From positions 5,001,001 through 5,065,000 of the forward strand of contig NZ_CP077085.1 of assembly GCF_014268455.2 (NCBI RefSeq): a stretch of DNA of 64,000 bases, written 5' to 3'. The DNA comes from Pseudomonas shahriarae (GTDB lineage: Bacteria > Pseudomonadota > Gammaproteobacteria > Pseudomonadales > Pseudomonadaceae). Below, piece by piece: positions 7,712 through 16,493 of this stretch. The number at the start of each line of letters is the position of its first letter. Positions within the stretch are counted from its first letter, which is position 1. The position numbers and the translations under genes were made by a program. The notes beneath the pieces are model-generated. The model was not told where the DNA came from. It did no database searches and saw nothing but the letters and a program-made list of their open reading frames with translations.

Positions 7712-8628
7712 GGGAACAGCTCCTCGAACAGGTTGATCAACGCTTCATTGGTGGTGGCGTTACGCAGCAGGTCATCAGCGCTCCAGCGTGCGGCCGGCGG
7801 CTGGTCGGACTTGGCTTCCCAGCGCTTGAAGGCGTTGCTGAACGCAGGCTGCGCAAACTCGCCGCACACGTCGATGCCAAGGATCCGCTTGCTCGCCGCC
7901 AACGCACGCAGGGCTTGCAGCAGGTGCGTCAGGCGCATGCCGCCCTGGTCCCAGTTGGTGGCCGCGTCTTCGCTGGCCAGCACGTCCTTGTCGAGGGTGA
8001 TCCATACCGCCTCGGTGGGCAGGCTGGCGATCATTTGCTCAAGGAATGCAGGCCAGTCGAGCTCAGCGAGGTTGCGCCAGTGCAGGTGGTTTTCCTGTTG
8101 TGCATGGCCGGCGCCATCCCCTACCCGACCCCAGACTTTCGACGGCGCGTGCTGCCAGGGAAACAACTGCAAATGCCCGCGCTTCAGGGCGCCAAGATTG
8201 CCGCCGCGCAGTTGCGGGTTATGCAGGTCATCGCTGCACGGGCCTAGGGTGACGATGCGCTGGATCGCCGGCATCTTCAGGGCCTGATTGACCCACGAGC
8301 CGCAGTGTCGGCGCGGGGCCAGGCGTACCCAGTCGGGGTGGTTGTCGAAGTGGATCAGGCTGATAGGTTCCTGCACTTCGGCGAGAAAAGCCGGGGTCAG
8401 GTGGTGATAGTCGCCGGAGCCGACAAAGAAGATTTCCGGGCGCGCCGTGCTTGGCCGGGGCCGTTGGGCCAGGCGCTGGGCAAAGCGTTTCCAGGTTTTT
8501 TCGGTGGACCACAGGCGCAGTTTCGGGCCCAGGTCGAGCAGGTCCAGGCGCGTCGCTTGACCACTGGCCAGACGCCGGGCGATGGGTGCCTGGGCTGTGA
8601 GGCTGTGGTCGAGATCAAGAATATTCAA
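7708..8628 (-). CDS. Arginase/ureohydrolase-like protein
   Basis: 306 residues. The metal-site pattern of the ureohydrolase fold is visible: SGDYHHLT (about 72-79), HFDNHPDW (about 93-100) and TLDKDVL followed by NWDQGGM (about 207-225), corresponding to GDH, DAHxD and the SxDxDxxDP region of arginases. The spacing and substitutions differ from true arginase, agmatinase or formiminoglutamase, so the substrate is unclear. It leads a three-gene unit with two small membrane transporters (4-base overlap at 7708-7711). Confidence 0.85.
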   Translation of the reverse strand: MNILDLDHSLTAQAPIARRLASGQATRLDLLDLGPKLRLWSTEKTWKRFAQRLAQRPRPSTARPEIFFVGSGDYHHLTPAFLAEVQEPISLIHFDNHPDWVRLAPRRHCGSWVNQALKMPAIQRIVTLGPCSDDLHNPQLRGGNLGALKRGHLQLFPWQHAPSKVWGRVGDGAGHAQQENHLHWRNLAELDWPAFLEQMIASLPTEAVWITLDKDVLASEDAATNWDQGGMRLTHLLQALRALAASKRILGIDVCGEFAQPAFSNAFKRWEAKSDQPPAARWSADDLLRNATTNEALINLFEELFP

Positions 8629-8711
8629 GGTAATGTTTCACCCCCTGGCAGTGCCCAGCCGCTTACCGGCGGGGCTTTAGGGGGGTAATGCAAGGGATGG
8701 GCCAGGAACCC

Positions 8712-8798
8712 ATGTGGCTTGCTCGCCAAGGCGGTGGGTCAGTCAAGAGATACTTAGCTGATCTACCGCTTTCGCGAGCAAGCCCGCTCCCACATTTG
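8712..8798. repeat. REPIN
   Basis: Inverted pair of REP-like units (TGTGGCTTGCTCGC ... GCGAGCAAGCCCGCTCCCACA). The left arm is a diverged form. It lies between the arginase-like gene start and the end of the DsbA-like gene and may end transcription of the latter. Confidence 0.85.
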
Positions 8799-8812
8799 GC
8801 CGGTGGTACTTG

Positions 8813-9466
8813 TTAGCTTTTGGCTTCGTTGATGATCTGGCGGATTGCACCGACAAACGCTTCAACCGGCTGCCCACCACTGACCGCGTACTGGTCGTTG
8901 AACACGATGGTCGGCACCGAACTCACCCCGCGTGATACCCACAGCTGCTCCTGCTCGCGGACTTCTGCGGCGTACTCGTCCGAGGCCAGAACCTCGGCTG
9001 CGCGCTTGAGGTCCAGGCCAACGCTCTCGGCAATGATTGCCAACGTGGCGTGGTCGGACGGGTCCTGGCCATCGCTGAAGTAAGCCTTGAACAGTGCTTC
9101 CTTGAGGTTGTACTGCAAACCCTCGAGCCCGGCCCAATGCAGCAGGCGATGGGCGTCGAAGGTGTTGTAGATACGGCTTTGGCCATCGGTACGAAACGCA
9201 AAGCCCAGGGCGGCGCCCATGTCGCGGATGCGCGCGCGGTTGGCCTGGGACTCTTCGGCAGTGGAGCCGTATTTCTCGGTGATGTGCTCGGTGATGTTCT
9301 GCCCTTCGGCGGGCATGTTCGGGTTCAGCTCGAAGGGCTGGAAGTGGATCTCGGCCTGCACTTCGGCGCCCAGTTGGTCCAGGGCTTCGGTCAGGCCGCG
9401 CAGGCCGATGACGCACCAGGGGCAGGACACGTCGCTGACAAAGTCGATTTTCAGGGAAGTACTCAT
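8813..9466 (-). CDS. DsbA-family oxidoreductase, FrnE-like
   Basis: 217 residues, no signal peptide, so a cytoplasmic thioredoxin-fold protein. The redox motif CPWC is at residues 15-18 (SDVSCPWCVIG), and the late cis-proline loop reads SSVPTIVFND. These features and the length match FrnE and 2-hydroxychromene-2-carboxylate isomerase-like DsbA proteins, which act in cytoplasmic disulfide handling and oxidative stress. Monocistronic by context, with a REPIN below it. The physiological substrate is unknown. Confidence 0.93.
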   Translation of the reverse strand: MSTSLKIDFVSDVSCPWCVIGLRGLTEALDQLGAEVQAEIHFQPFELNPNMPAEGQNITEHITEKYGSTAEESQANRARIRDMGAALGFAFRTDGQSRIYNTFDAHRLLHWAGLEGLQYNLKEALFKAYFSDGQDPSDHATLAIIAESVGLDLKRAAEVLASDEYAAEVREQEQLWVSRGVSSVPTIVFNDQYAVSGGQPVEAFVGAIRQIINEAKS

Positions 9467-9527
9467 TCAGGCAACCTCGCAGGCATTACACGCCACAAAG
9501 TTCGCACCATACACCTCTACGCGGCCG

Positions 9528-10547
9528 TCATAAAACCTTGGCGGGGGCCAGGGGCTCAACCTGCGCCCAATGCGCCGCCTCTTCGCGGTGGGCTTGCAGG
9601 TACGGCAACACCGCCGCCAGCAACGGCGCCTTGAACGCTTCCTGAAAACGATGGGCCAGACCCGGGATCAGCCGCAACTGGCTGCCCTGGATATGCGCCG
9701 CCAGGTGCACACCATGCATCACCGGCAACAACGGGTCGGCCGTGCCATGCACCACCAGGGTCGGCACGCGCAGTTGGTTGAGCAATGGCACCCGGCTCGG
9801 TTCGGCAAGGATGGCCATGATCTGGCGCTTCACACCCTCGGGATTGAATGCCCGGTCGTAAGACTGCGCCGCCTGCTGCAGCAACGCCTGGCGATCATCC
9901 TCAACCTGAGGGCTGCCCAGGGCGGCCAGCAAGTCGGCCTGCTGCTCCAGGGCCACTTCACGGTTGGGCGCACTGCGCCGCGACAGCAGCTGCACCAGCG
10001 CGGCATTCGGCGCGGGCAGGCCTTCGGCGCCGGAGCTGGTCATGATCAGGGTCAGGCTTTCTACGCGCTGCGGGGCCATCGCCGCCAGGTGCTGGGCGAT
10101 CATCCCGCCCATGCTCGCGCCCAGTACATGGAACTGGCGCACCTGCAACGCATCCATCAACCCCAGGGCGTCGTCGGCCATATCGGTCAGGGTGTAGGGC
10201 GCAGCCACCGGCAGGCCGAGTTTGTAGCGCAGCACTTCAAAGGTCAGGTTGGCGCTGGCCGGGGCCTGGCGCCAGGTGGACAGGCCAACGTCACGGTTGT
10301 CGTAGCGGATCACCCGAAAACCTTGTTGGCACAAGGCGACCACCACTTCGTCCGGCCAGTGGATCAACTGCCCGCCCAGGCCCATCACCAGCAGCAACGC
10401 GGGGTCGGAAGCACGGCCGATGCTCTGGTACGCCAGGCTCACCTGGTCCAGGTCGACCCGCTCAGTCGGGACATTGACATCACATCGAGAAGCCGCAAAA
10501 GACGGCAGGCCGAACAATAAGGCGGCCAGTAAAAGCAACACGCGCAT
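9528..10547 (-). CDS. Secreted alpha/beta hydrolase
   Basis: 339 residues from the ATG at 10547, which begins a signal peptide ([20 protein letters not shown]). The longer open frame upstream lacks this start logic. Motifs: [12 protein letters not shown] in the oxyanion region, the nucleophile elbow [10 protein letters not shown], the acid in [10 protein letters not shown] and the His in GLAHRFQ. It resembles hydrolases of the lactonase, esterase or haloperoxidase-like group. Probably periplasmic. Divergent from metR across 180 bases with no common function apparent. Confidence 0.9.
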   Translation of the reverse strand: MRVLLLLAALLFGLPSFAASRCDVNVPTERVDLDQVSLAYQSIGRASDPALLLVMGLGGQLIHWPDEVVVALCQQGFRVIRYDNRDVGLSTWRQAPASANLTFEVLRYKLGLPVAAPYTLTDMADDALGLMDALQVRQFHVLGASMGGMIAQHLAAMAPQRVESLTLIMTSSGAEGLPAPNAALVQLLSRRSAPNREVALEQQADLLAALGSPQVEDDRQALLQQAAQSYDRAFNPEGVKRQIMAILAEPSRVPLLNQLRVPTLVVHGTADPLLPVMHGVHLAAHIQGSQLRLIPGLAHRFQEAFKAPLLAAVLPYLQAHREEAAHWAQVEPLAPAKVL

Positions 10548-10729
10548 GAAAAACACCGAAACGCAGAACCCCAGTAGAGCGCGAGTCTGATGAAGTTTGT
10601 TCAAGCGCGCTGCCACAGTTACGTGACAGTTTGATGAAGAGTGCCCAGCGGTCATGGTCGACAGAATTGGCAACATGAGACAAACTCACGCTATCCGAAC
10701 TTGTCACAAATTATCTTCATGGAGAGCCC

Positions 10730-11647
10730 GTGCTCGAAATCCGTCATCTCAAGACCCTGCACGCCTTGCGCGAAGCCGACAGCCTGGTGGAAGCCGCCGA
10801 GCGCCTGCACCTGACCCAGTCGGCACTGTCCCACCAGTTCAAAGAGCTGGAAGAGCGCATGGGCATGCCGCTGTTTGTGCGCAAGACCAAACCGGTACGC
10901 TTCACCAGCGCCGGCCTGCGCCTGCTGCAACTGGCGGACGCCACCCTGCCGCTGCTGCGCGGTGCCGAACGGGATATCGCACGCCTGGCCGGCGGCACCG
11001 CCGGGCGCCTGCATATGGCTATCGAGTGCCACAGCTGCTTCCAGTGGCTGATGCCGACCATCGACCAGTTCCGCGATGCCTGGCCGGAAGTCGAGCTGGA
11101 CCTGGCTTCCGGCTTTGCCTTCGCCCCGCTGCCAGCCCTGGCCCGTGGCGACCTGGACCTGGTAGTGACCTCCGACCCGCTGGAGCTGGCGGGCATCACC
11201 TATGTGCCGTTGTTCACCTACGAAGCGATGCTCGCCGTGGCCAACCAGCACGCCCTGGCCAATAAGCCGTACATCGTGCCCGAGGATCTGCTCAGCGAAA
11301 CCCTGATCACCTACCCGGTGGAGCGCGACCGCCTGGACATCTTCACCCGTTTCCTGGAACCGGCCGACGTCGAGCCGGCCCAGGTCCGTACCTCGGAGCT
11401 GACGGTGATGATGATGCAGTTGGTGGCCAGCGGACGCGGCGTATGTGGCATGCCCCACTGGGCGCTGCACGAGTACAGCTCGCGGGGTTATGTGAAGGCC
11501 AAGCGGTTGGGCGAGAAGGGCCTGTTTGCCACGCTGTACGCCGGGATCCGCGCGGATATGCTGGATGCGCCGTACATGCGCGACTTTTTGCTGACGGCCA
11601 AGGACACCTCGTTTTCGACCCTGGATGGGGTCAGCGCAGTCCGTTGA
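10730..11647 (+). CDS. metR: LysR-type regulator MetR
   Basis: 305 residues. The N-terminal winged helix reads MLEIRHLKTLHALREADSL, then AERLHLTQSALSHQFKELE, which is characteristic of MetR. The effector domain follows from about 90. MetR controls methionine synthesis and one-carbon genes and responds to homocysteine. The start is a GTG at 10730 with GGAGAG 5-10 bases upstream; the ATG at 10719 is out of frame. Convergent with the LysE gene 4 bases downstream. No metE or metH lies nearby. Confidence 0.93.
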   Translation: MLEIRHLKTLHALREADSLVEAAERLHLTQSALSHQFKELEERMGMPLFVRKTKPVRFTSAGLRLLQLADATLPLLRGAERDIARLAGGTAGRLHMAIECHSCFQWLMPTIDQFRDAWPEVELDLASGFAFAPLPALARGDLDLVVTSDPLELAGITYVPLFTYEAMLAVANQHALANKPYIVPEDLLSETLITYPVERDRLDIFTRFLEPADVEPAQVRTSELTVMMMQLVASGRGVCGMPHWALHEYSSRGYVKAKRLGEKGLFATLYAGIRADMLDAPYMRDFLLTAKDTSFSTLDGVSAVR

Positions 11648-11651
11648 TTGC

Positions 11652-12290
11652 TCACGCGCTGCGCCGTTGCTCCAGCATCAGGCGCACCGCCAGGGCGGCC
11701 AGCACAAACCCCATGAAATAACGCTGCACCGCCAGCCACGTGGGGTTGTGGATAAACCAGGCGGCGATGCTCGCGGCGCACAGCGAGATCAGCAGGTTGA
11801 CCACAAAGCTGACGCTGATCTGGGTAAAGCCGAGCATCAGGCTCTGGGTGAAGACCGAACCGTGCTCCGGGGTGATGAACTGCGGGAATACCGACAGGTA
11901 GAACACCGCGATTTTCGGGTTCAGGGCGCTGGTCAGAAAGCCCATGGTCACCAGCTTGCGCGGCGAGTCGGCGGGCAGTTGCTGGGCCTCGAACGGCGAA
12001 CGGGCGCCCGGTCTCACTGCTTGCCAGGCCAGCCATAGCAGGTACAGCGCGCCGGCCCACTTCAGCACTTCGTAGGCCACCGGCACCGTGAGAAACACTG
12101 CGGTCAACCCGGCAGCCGCGGCGAACAGGTGCACAAAAAAACCTGCGACCACCCCCAGCAACGACGTGACCCCGGCCTTGCGGCCCTGACAGATCGAGCG
12201 GGAGATCAGGTAGATCATGTTCGGCCCGGGCGTGAGTACCAGCAGCAGCGAGGCGGCGGCAAAAATCAGCAGTTCATTGAGGGGGATCAC
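11652..12290 (-). CDS. LysE/RhtB family amino acid exporter
   Basis: 212 residues with about six membrane segments. The family signature LTPGPNMIYLISRSICQGRKAG is at residues 19-40, followed by VTSLLGVVAGFFVHL. ALNPKIAVFYLSVFPQFI (about 123-140) is the conserved second motif. Family members export basic or neutral amino acids and homoserine lactones. It starts 25 bases below the Nudix gene, so the two probably share a transcript. Substrate not determinable. Confidence 0.93.
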   Translation of the reverse strand: MIPLNELLIFAAASLLLVLTPGPNMIYLISRSICQGRKAGVTSLLGVVAGFFVHLFAAAAGLTAVFLTVPVAYEVLKWAGALYLLWLAWQAVRPGARSPFEAQQLPADSPRKLVTMGFLTSALNPKIAVFYLSVFPQFITPEHGSVFTQSLMLGFTQISVSFVVNLLISLCAASIAAWFIHNPTWLAVQRYFMGFVLAALAVRLMLEQRRSA

Positions 12291-12315
12291 GGCTCAGTCC
12301 TTTGCGCCCGACAGT

Positions 12316-12729
12316 TCAGGCAGTAGTGGTCAGCGATGCTCGATAAAACGGCAGGATCAAGTCACGTGTCAAGGGCGCCAGCTGCAGGCCGCCGTCGCCG
12401 GCCGGGTCGATCCAGCACACTTCTTCGATCTCGGCAGCGGGCGTTACCGGCACGTCGATACGCACTTCAAACAGCTCGGCCGCCACGGTAAACCCCGGCT
12501 CGTTGGCCGCCGGCGCCGAGAAGTGGCCCAGGTAGTGTGCCTGGGCCGAGTCGATACGCAGCCCCAGCTCTTCGTACAGCTCACGCGCCAGGGCCTGCAC
12601 CGGTTGTTCGCCCGCGTCGATCTTGCCGCCCGGCTGCATGAACGCCTGGGTGCCGCGCTTGCGCACCAGCAGGGTCTGGCCGTCGCTGCCGATCAACAGG
12701 GCGGCGGCGATACGGATAGTCTGGGACAT
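12316..12729 (-). CDS. Nudix hydrolase
   Basis: 137 residues from the ATG at 12729. A complete Nudix box, GX5EX7REUXEEXGU, spans about residues 35-57 (GKIDAGE, then RELYEELGL). The upstream extension of the frame runs through a REPIN and is not coding. The short one-domain form is typical of housekeeping (d)NTP or ADP-ribose pyrophosphatases. It is first in a two-gene unit with a LysE exporter. Confidence 0.93.
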   Translation of the reverse strand: MSQTIRIAAALLIGSDGQTLLVRKRGTQAFMQPGGKIDAGEQPVQALARELYEELGLRIDSAQAHYLGHFSAPAANEPGFTVAAELFEVRIDVPVTPAAEIEEVCWIDPAGDGGLQLAPLTRDLILPFYRASLTTTA

Positions 12730-12822
12730 GAAATAAACGCCTTGGAGTAAAGGGCGCAAAGGATCACACGACCCTGCGCTGCGCTGCCAGCTTTGTGGCC
12801 GTTTTTTTGTGATGACGGGTTT

Positions 12823-12960
12823 GTTGTGGCGAGCGGGCTTGCCCGCGCTGGGCGGCGAAGCCGCCCCAGACCACCCACCGAGCTCCAACTGAGAAAACAC
12901 GGTGGCCTGATTAGGACTGCTTCGCAGCCCAGCGCGGGCAAGCCCGCTCGCCACAACAAG
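12823..12960. repeat. Long-arm REPIN variant
   Basis: An extended inverted repeat: TTGTGGCGAGCGGGCTTGCC at one end and its reverse at the other. Inner GCTGGGCGGCGAAGCC and GCTTCGCAGCCCAGC stretches make each unit longer than the other REPs in the window. The central part is unique sequence. Confidence 0.85.
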
Positions 12961-12995
12961 GCTGGTCGCCCCCTTGCCACAGGTTGTGTGATTTT

Positions 12996-14342
12996 TTATT
13001 GAGCGGGGAGCGGTTCGTCAGGTTCCTTGATGAACACGCTGTACTTGGCGCCTTCCATGGCTTCAAAGGCAATCAGCTTGTCCACCAGCGGCAGGTTCAG
13101 CACCTTGCCGGCGTTGAGCAACAGCATGCCGTTGTCGGCATTGAGATTGCGCGCCAGGATCATGCCTTCGGCCAATTCCCGCGTGCCGAGCACCTTGACC
13201 GTCGGGTCGCCCAGGGTCACGTCGCTGAGGAAGGCCGCACAGGCCTGGACGAAGTCTTCCACCATATCCGGGTCATACAGGCGCCCGGCGTATTTGCGGA
13301 TGTACAGCAACGCTTCGTCGCTGTTCATCTGCCGCTCCAGAATCAAGCCGCGCTGCAATTCGATAAAGTCCACCGCCAGCTTCAGCAAACGCGAGCCAAA
13401 CGGAATCCCATCGCCCTTGAGGTGGTCGGGGAAACCACTGCCGTCCCAGCGTTCCTGGTGATGGCGGATGATGCGCGCCGCATCCTTCATCGGCTCCAGA
13501 GTCATCAGCAGCGATTCGCTTTGGGTCGGGTAGGTGCGATACAGCTCGCGGTCGGTGCTGTGCAACAGGTCGGCGGGAGCGATCATCATCCTGTCGGTCC
13601 AGCTCAACTTGCCGACGTTGTACAGCGCCGCAGCCATGGTCAGGTCGCGCACACTGGACTCATCCATCGACTGGGCTCGGCAGTACACCCGGATCAGCTC
13701 GATCAATGGGCGGTTGGTCTGTTTCTCCTTGGGCAGGCGCAGGTTGGCCAGCAGGGAAAAGACTTCGGTGCCGGTCACGTAGCTGCGTTTGAGTTCATCG
13801 TAGGCCAGGTCAAGCATGTCGGCGGTCTGTTGCAGCTCGCTGGTGCGCGATAGGACGCGCTTTTCCAGGGTGGCATTGAGCGCCTTGAGTTGATCGTTCT
13901 GTTCGCGGGTCAGTTGCTCCAGGCGCAGCCTTTCGCGATCGGAAAACTGATGCTCCAGGGACTGGCGCAGGATCAGGAGCAGTTCATCATCGTTCCACGG
14001 TTTGCTGATATAGCGGTGGATCTGCCCCTCGTTGATGGCCTTGATGATCATCGTCAGGTCGGCGTAGCCCGTCAGCAGGATGCGCGACGTCGCCGGGTAC
14101 AGGCGATGGGTTTCGGCCAGCAACGTCGCCCCGTCCATGGCCGGCATCCGGGCATCGGTCATGACCAGGTCCACGGATTGGGCCGCCATGATTTCCAGCG
14201 CCTGGGCACCGCTGCCGGCCAGCAAGACGTCATAAGGCTGACCGCGCAGCAGGCGGCGCAGGCTGTTGAGGATCGACTCTTCATCATCGACCAGCAAAAC
14301 CGTGGGCCTGTAGGGAGAAGTTGTAGCGAGTTGCTCATCCAT
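12996..14342 (-). CDS. Response regulator with degenerate HD-GYP (YN-GYP) domain
   Basis: 448 residues. An N-terminal receiver (phospho-acceptor Asp63 in MTDARMP, Lys114 in SKPW) is followed by a coiled linker (about 130-185), then an HD-GYP-type domain. The metal HD pair is replaced by YN at 241-242 (AAALYNVGKL), and GYP reads GFP (303-305, in HHQERWDGSGFPDHLKG). This is the pattern described for P. aeruginosa PA2572, where the variant affects signalling without clear c-di-GMP hydrolysis. Divergent from the REC-GGDEF-EAL gene across about 250 bases. Confidence 0.93.
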   Translation of the reverse strand: MDEQLATTSPYRPTVLLVDDEESILNSLRRLLRGQPYDVLLAGSGAQALEIMAAQSVDLVMTDARMPAMDGATLLAETHRLYPATSRILLTGYADLTMIIKAINEGQIHRYISKPWNDDELLLILRQSLEHQFSDRERLRLEQLTREQNDQLKALNATLEKRVLSRTSELQQTADMLDLAYDELKRSYVTGTEVFSLLANLRLPKEKQTNRPLIELIRVYCRAQSMDESSVRDLTMAAALYNVGKLSWTDRMMIAPADLLHSTDRELYRTYPTQSESLLMTLEPMKDAARIIRHHQERWDGSGFPDHLKGDGIPFGSRLLKLAVDFIELQRGLILERQMNSDEALLYIRKYAGRLYDPDMVEDFVQACAAFLSDVTLGDPTVKVLGTRELAEGMILARNLNADNGMLLLNAGKVLNLPLVDKLIAFEAMEGAKYSVFIKEPDEPLPAQ

Positions 14343-14594
14343 GGCGACACCTACTCAAACTTGAACTAGATTTAACCCTTGCACCTGCCGTTGACTGCGC
14401 GGTGCTTGCCCAGGCAATCAGCGCTCTACATCAAAGGGTGAGCTGCCGTTGATTTGACGCCAACTGGCCGACTAATTCAAGGGAGCCGACTACGCTTGTA
14501 CATAGAGTCAGCAATTGACTCACTCCTCTCACCCGTTGCGGAAAGGAATCCTTATGCACCCCTCCATGTTGTTGCATGCCGATGGGTCCGGGTC
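14343..14594. promoter_or_regulatory. Divergent intergenic region of the signalling island
   Basis: About 250 bases between the YN-GYP gene and the REC-GGDEF-EAL gene. No clear repeat, hairpin or consensus promoter was recognised. It must hold at least one promoter for each side unless the rightward gene starts further upstream. Confidence 0.4.
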
Positions 14595-16469
14595 ATGAGC
14601 CAGCGCCCTAAACATGCAAACCGACGCATTCTGATCGTCGACGATACGGCCTCTATCCATCAGGACTTCCGCAAAATCCTCTGTGCCGAGGCCATCGCTG
14701 ACCAGACGCTGGAGAGTATCGAGCAAAGCCTGTTCGGTACGGCACCCGCGGTTCACCAGCGCTACACCCTGGACTCCGCCTACCAGGGCCAGGAAGCCCT
14801 GGCGTTGGTGAGCCAGGCGCTGGCTGATGGCGCGCCATACGCCCTGGCGTTCATCGACATGCGCATGCCGCCGGGATGGGATGGCCTGGAGACCATCGAG
14901 CAGCTGTGGAACATCGACTCCAACCTGCAAATCGCCCTGTGTACCGCCTATTCCGACTACTCCTTCGAAGCGATTGAAGCGCGCCTGAAGTTCAGCGATC
15001 AGTTGCTGATCCTGAAAAAGCCCTTCGACCATCTGGAAATCCGTCAGATGGCCAGTGCCCTGACCTGGAAATGGCAGTTGGCACAGGATGCGCTGCTCAA
15101 GGTGTCGAACCTGGAGCGCACGATCGAAGAACGGGTCCAGGAACTGCTCAAGGTCTCGCACCTGCTGCAATACGACGCCCTCACCGGCCTGCCCAACAGC
15201 ACGTTGCTAGGCGACCGACTGACACAGGCCATTGCCCTGGGCCGGCGCCACGATACTCAACTGGCCGTGATGTTTATTGGCCTGGACCGCTTCAAGCGTA
15301 TCAACAACGCCCTGGGCCACCCCGTGGGCGATCAAGTGTTGCAACAGGTCGGCGAGGACCTGGCGGCAACGGTCCGCAAATCCGACTCGGTGTTCCGCTA
15401 TGGCGCCGACGAGTTCGTGATGATCCTCAACGACATTCATCACCCCCAGCAAACCAAAAGCATTGCCGAGAAGGTCCTCAAGGCTCTGGGCCGCACCCGC
15501 CATGTGGCGGGCCATGACCTGCGTGTCACTGCCAGCCTTGGCATCAGCATTTACCCCAATGACAGTTTCAATGCCGTGGAGCTGATCAAGAAGGCGGAAA
15601 CCGCCATGCGTAACGTCAAGGAACAGGGGCCGGACAACTTCAGCTTCTTTATCGAAGACATGAACCTCATCGCGCGCCAGCAGCAGACCCTGGAGGCCGC
15701 TATCCGCCTGGCCCTGGAGCGCGATGAGTTTGTCTTGCACTATCAGCCGAAGCTGGACTTGAAGAGTGGGCGGATTGTCGGCGCCGAAGCGCTGATTCGC
15801 TGGTTTCAACCGGCTCATGGCTGGGTCTACCCATCGGACTTCATCCCCATGGCCGAAGACAGCGGCCTGATCGTGCCCTTGAGCCAGTGGGTCTTGCGCC
15901 AGGCTTGCGAACAGGCGCAACGCTGGCAAGCCCAGGGCTTGGCGCCCATTTGTGTCTCGGTGAACATCTCGGCTATCGACTTCCGTCAGCGCGACTTTGT
16001 CAGCAACCTTGCGACCATACTCGAGCAGACAGGGTTGGCGCCCGCCCTGCTGGAGCTGGAGATTACCGAGAGTGTATTGATGCAAAACGTCGAAGACACC
16101 GTTGCCATCCTGCACGAGATCAAAAAAATGGGGGTGCGGCTGGCCATTGATGACTTCGGCACCGGCTACTCCAGCCTCAGTTACCTGCGGCGCTTTCCCG
16201 TCGATGTGCTAAAAATCGACCAGTCGTTTATTCGTGGCCTGGGCGAGAACACCCAGGACATGCAACTGATCAGTGCCATTATCAGCCTGGGCAAGAGCCT
16301 GGACCTCAATATCATTGCCGAGGGCGTGGAGACCGTCGAACAACTGGAGTTCCTCAAGGCCCGGCACTGCGAGGAGGGCCAGGGCTATCTGTTCAGTAAA
16401 GCCGTGGCGGCCGAGGATTTTGCCCGGCTGCTGCAAACCGGCCCACATCATCTGATGCCGGATCAATGA
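14595..16469 (+). CDS. REC-GGDEF-EAL response regulator (c-di-GMP phosphodiesterase)
   Basis: 624 residues from the ATG at 14595. Receiver domain 10-165 (Asp88 in FIDMRMPPGWDG), GGDEF domain about 190-355 with the active-site loop RYGADEF (270-274, Gly to Ala), and EAL domain from about 365. EAL residues are intact: EAL 398-400, NISAIDF, EITES, DDFGTGYSS, KIDQSF, EGVE, and EGQGYLFS. So phosphodiesterase activity is likely and cyclase activity doubtful. The receiver is closely similar to that of the hybrid kinase at 19279, suggesting a shared kinase. The start is chosen by homology; the ribosome site is weak. Confidence 0.95.
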   Translation: MSQRPKHANRRILIVDDTASIHQDFRKILCAEAIADQTLESIEQSLFGTAPAVHQRYTLDSAYQGQEALALVSQALADGAPYALAFIDMRMPPGWDGLETIEQLWNIDSNLQIALCTAYSDYSFEAIEARLKFSDQLLILKKPFDHLEIRQMASALTWKWQLAQDALLKVSNLERTIEERVQELLKVSHLLQYDALTGLPNSTLLGDRLTQAIALGRRHDTQLAVMFIGLDRFKRINNALGHPVGDQVLQQVGEDLAATVRKSDSVFRYGADEFVMILNDIHHPQQTKSIAEKVLKALGRTRHVAGHDLRVTASLGISIYPNDSFNAVELIKKAETAMRNVKEQGPDNFSFFIEDMNLIARQQQTLEAAIRLALERDEFVLHYQPKLDLKSGRIVGAEALIRWFQPAHGWVYPSDFIPMAEDSGLIVPLSQWVLRQACEQAQRWQAQGLAPICVSVNISAIDFRQRDFVSNLATILEQTGLAPALLELEITESVLMQNVEDTVAILHEIKKMGVRLAIDDFGTGYSSLSYLRRFPVDVLKIDQSFIRGLGENTQDMQLISAIISLGKSLDLNIIAEGVETVEQLEFLKARHCEEGQGYLFSKAVAAEDFARLLQTGPHHLMPDQ

Positions 16470-16493
16470 CTCTCTGCTCGCAAGGAACTGAAG

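Noticed and set aside
12730..12954. Upstream extension of the Nudix protein
   Set aside because: The frame runs through a REPIN; the Nudix fold starts at the ATG at 12729.
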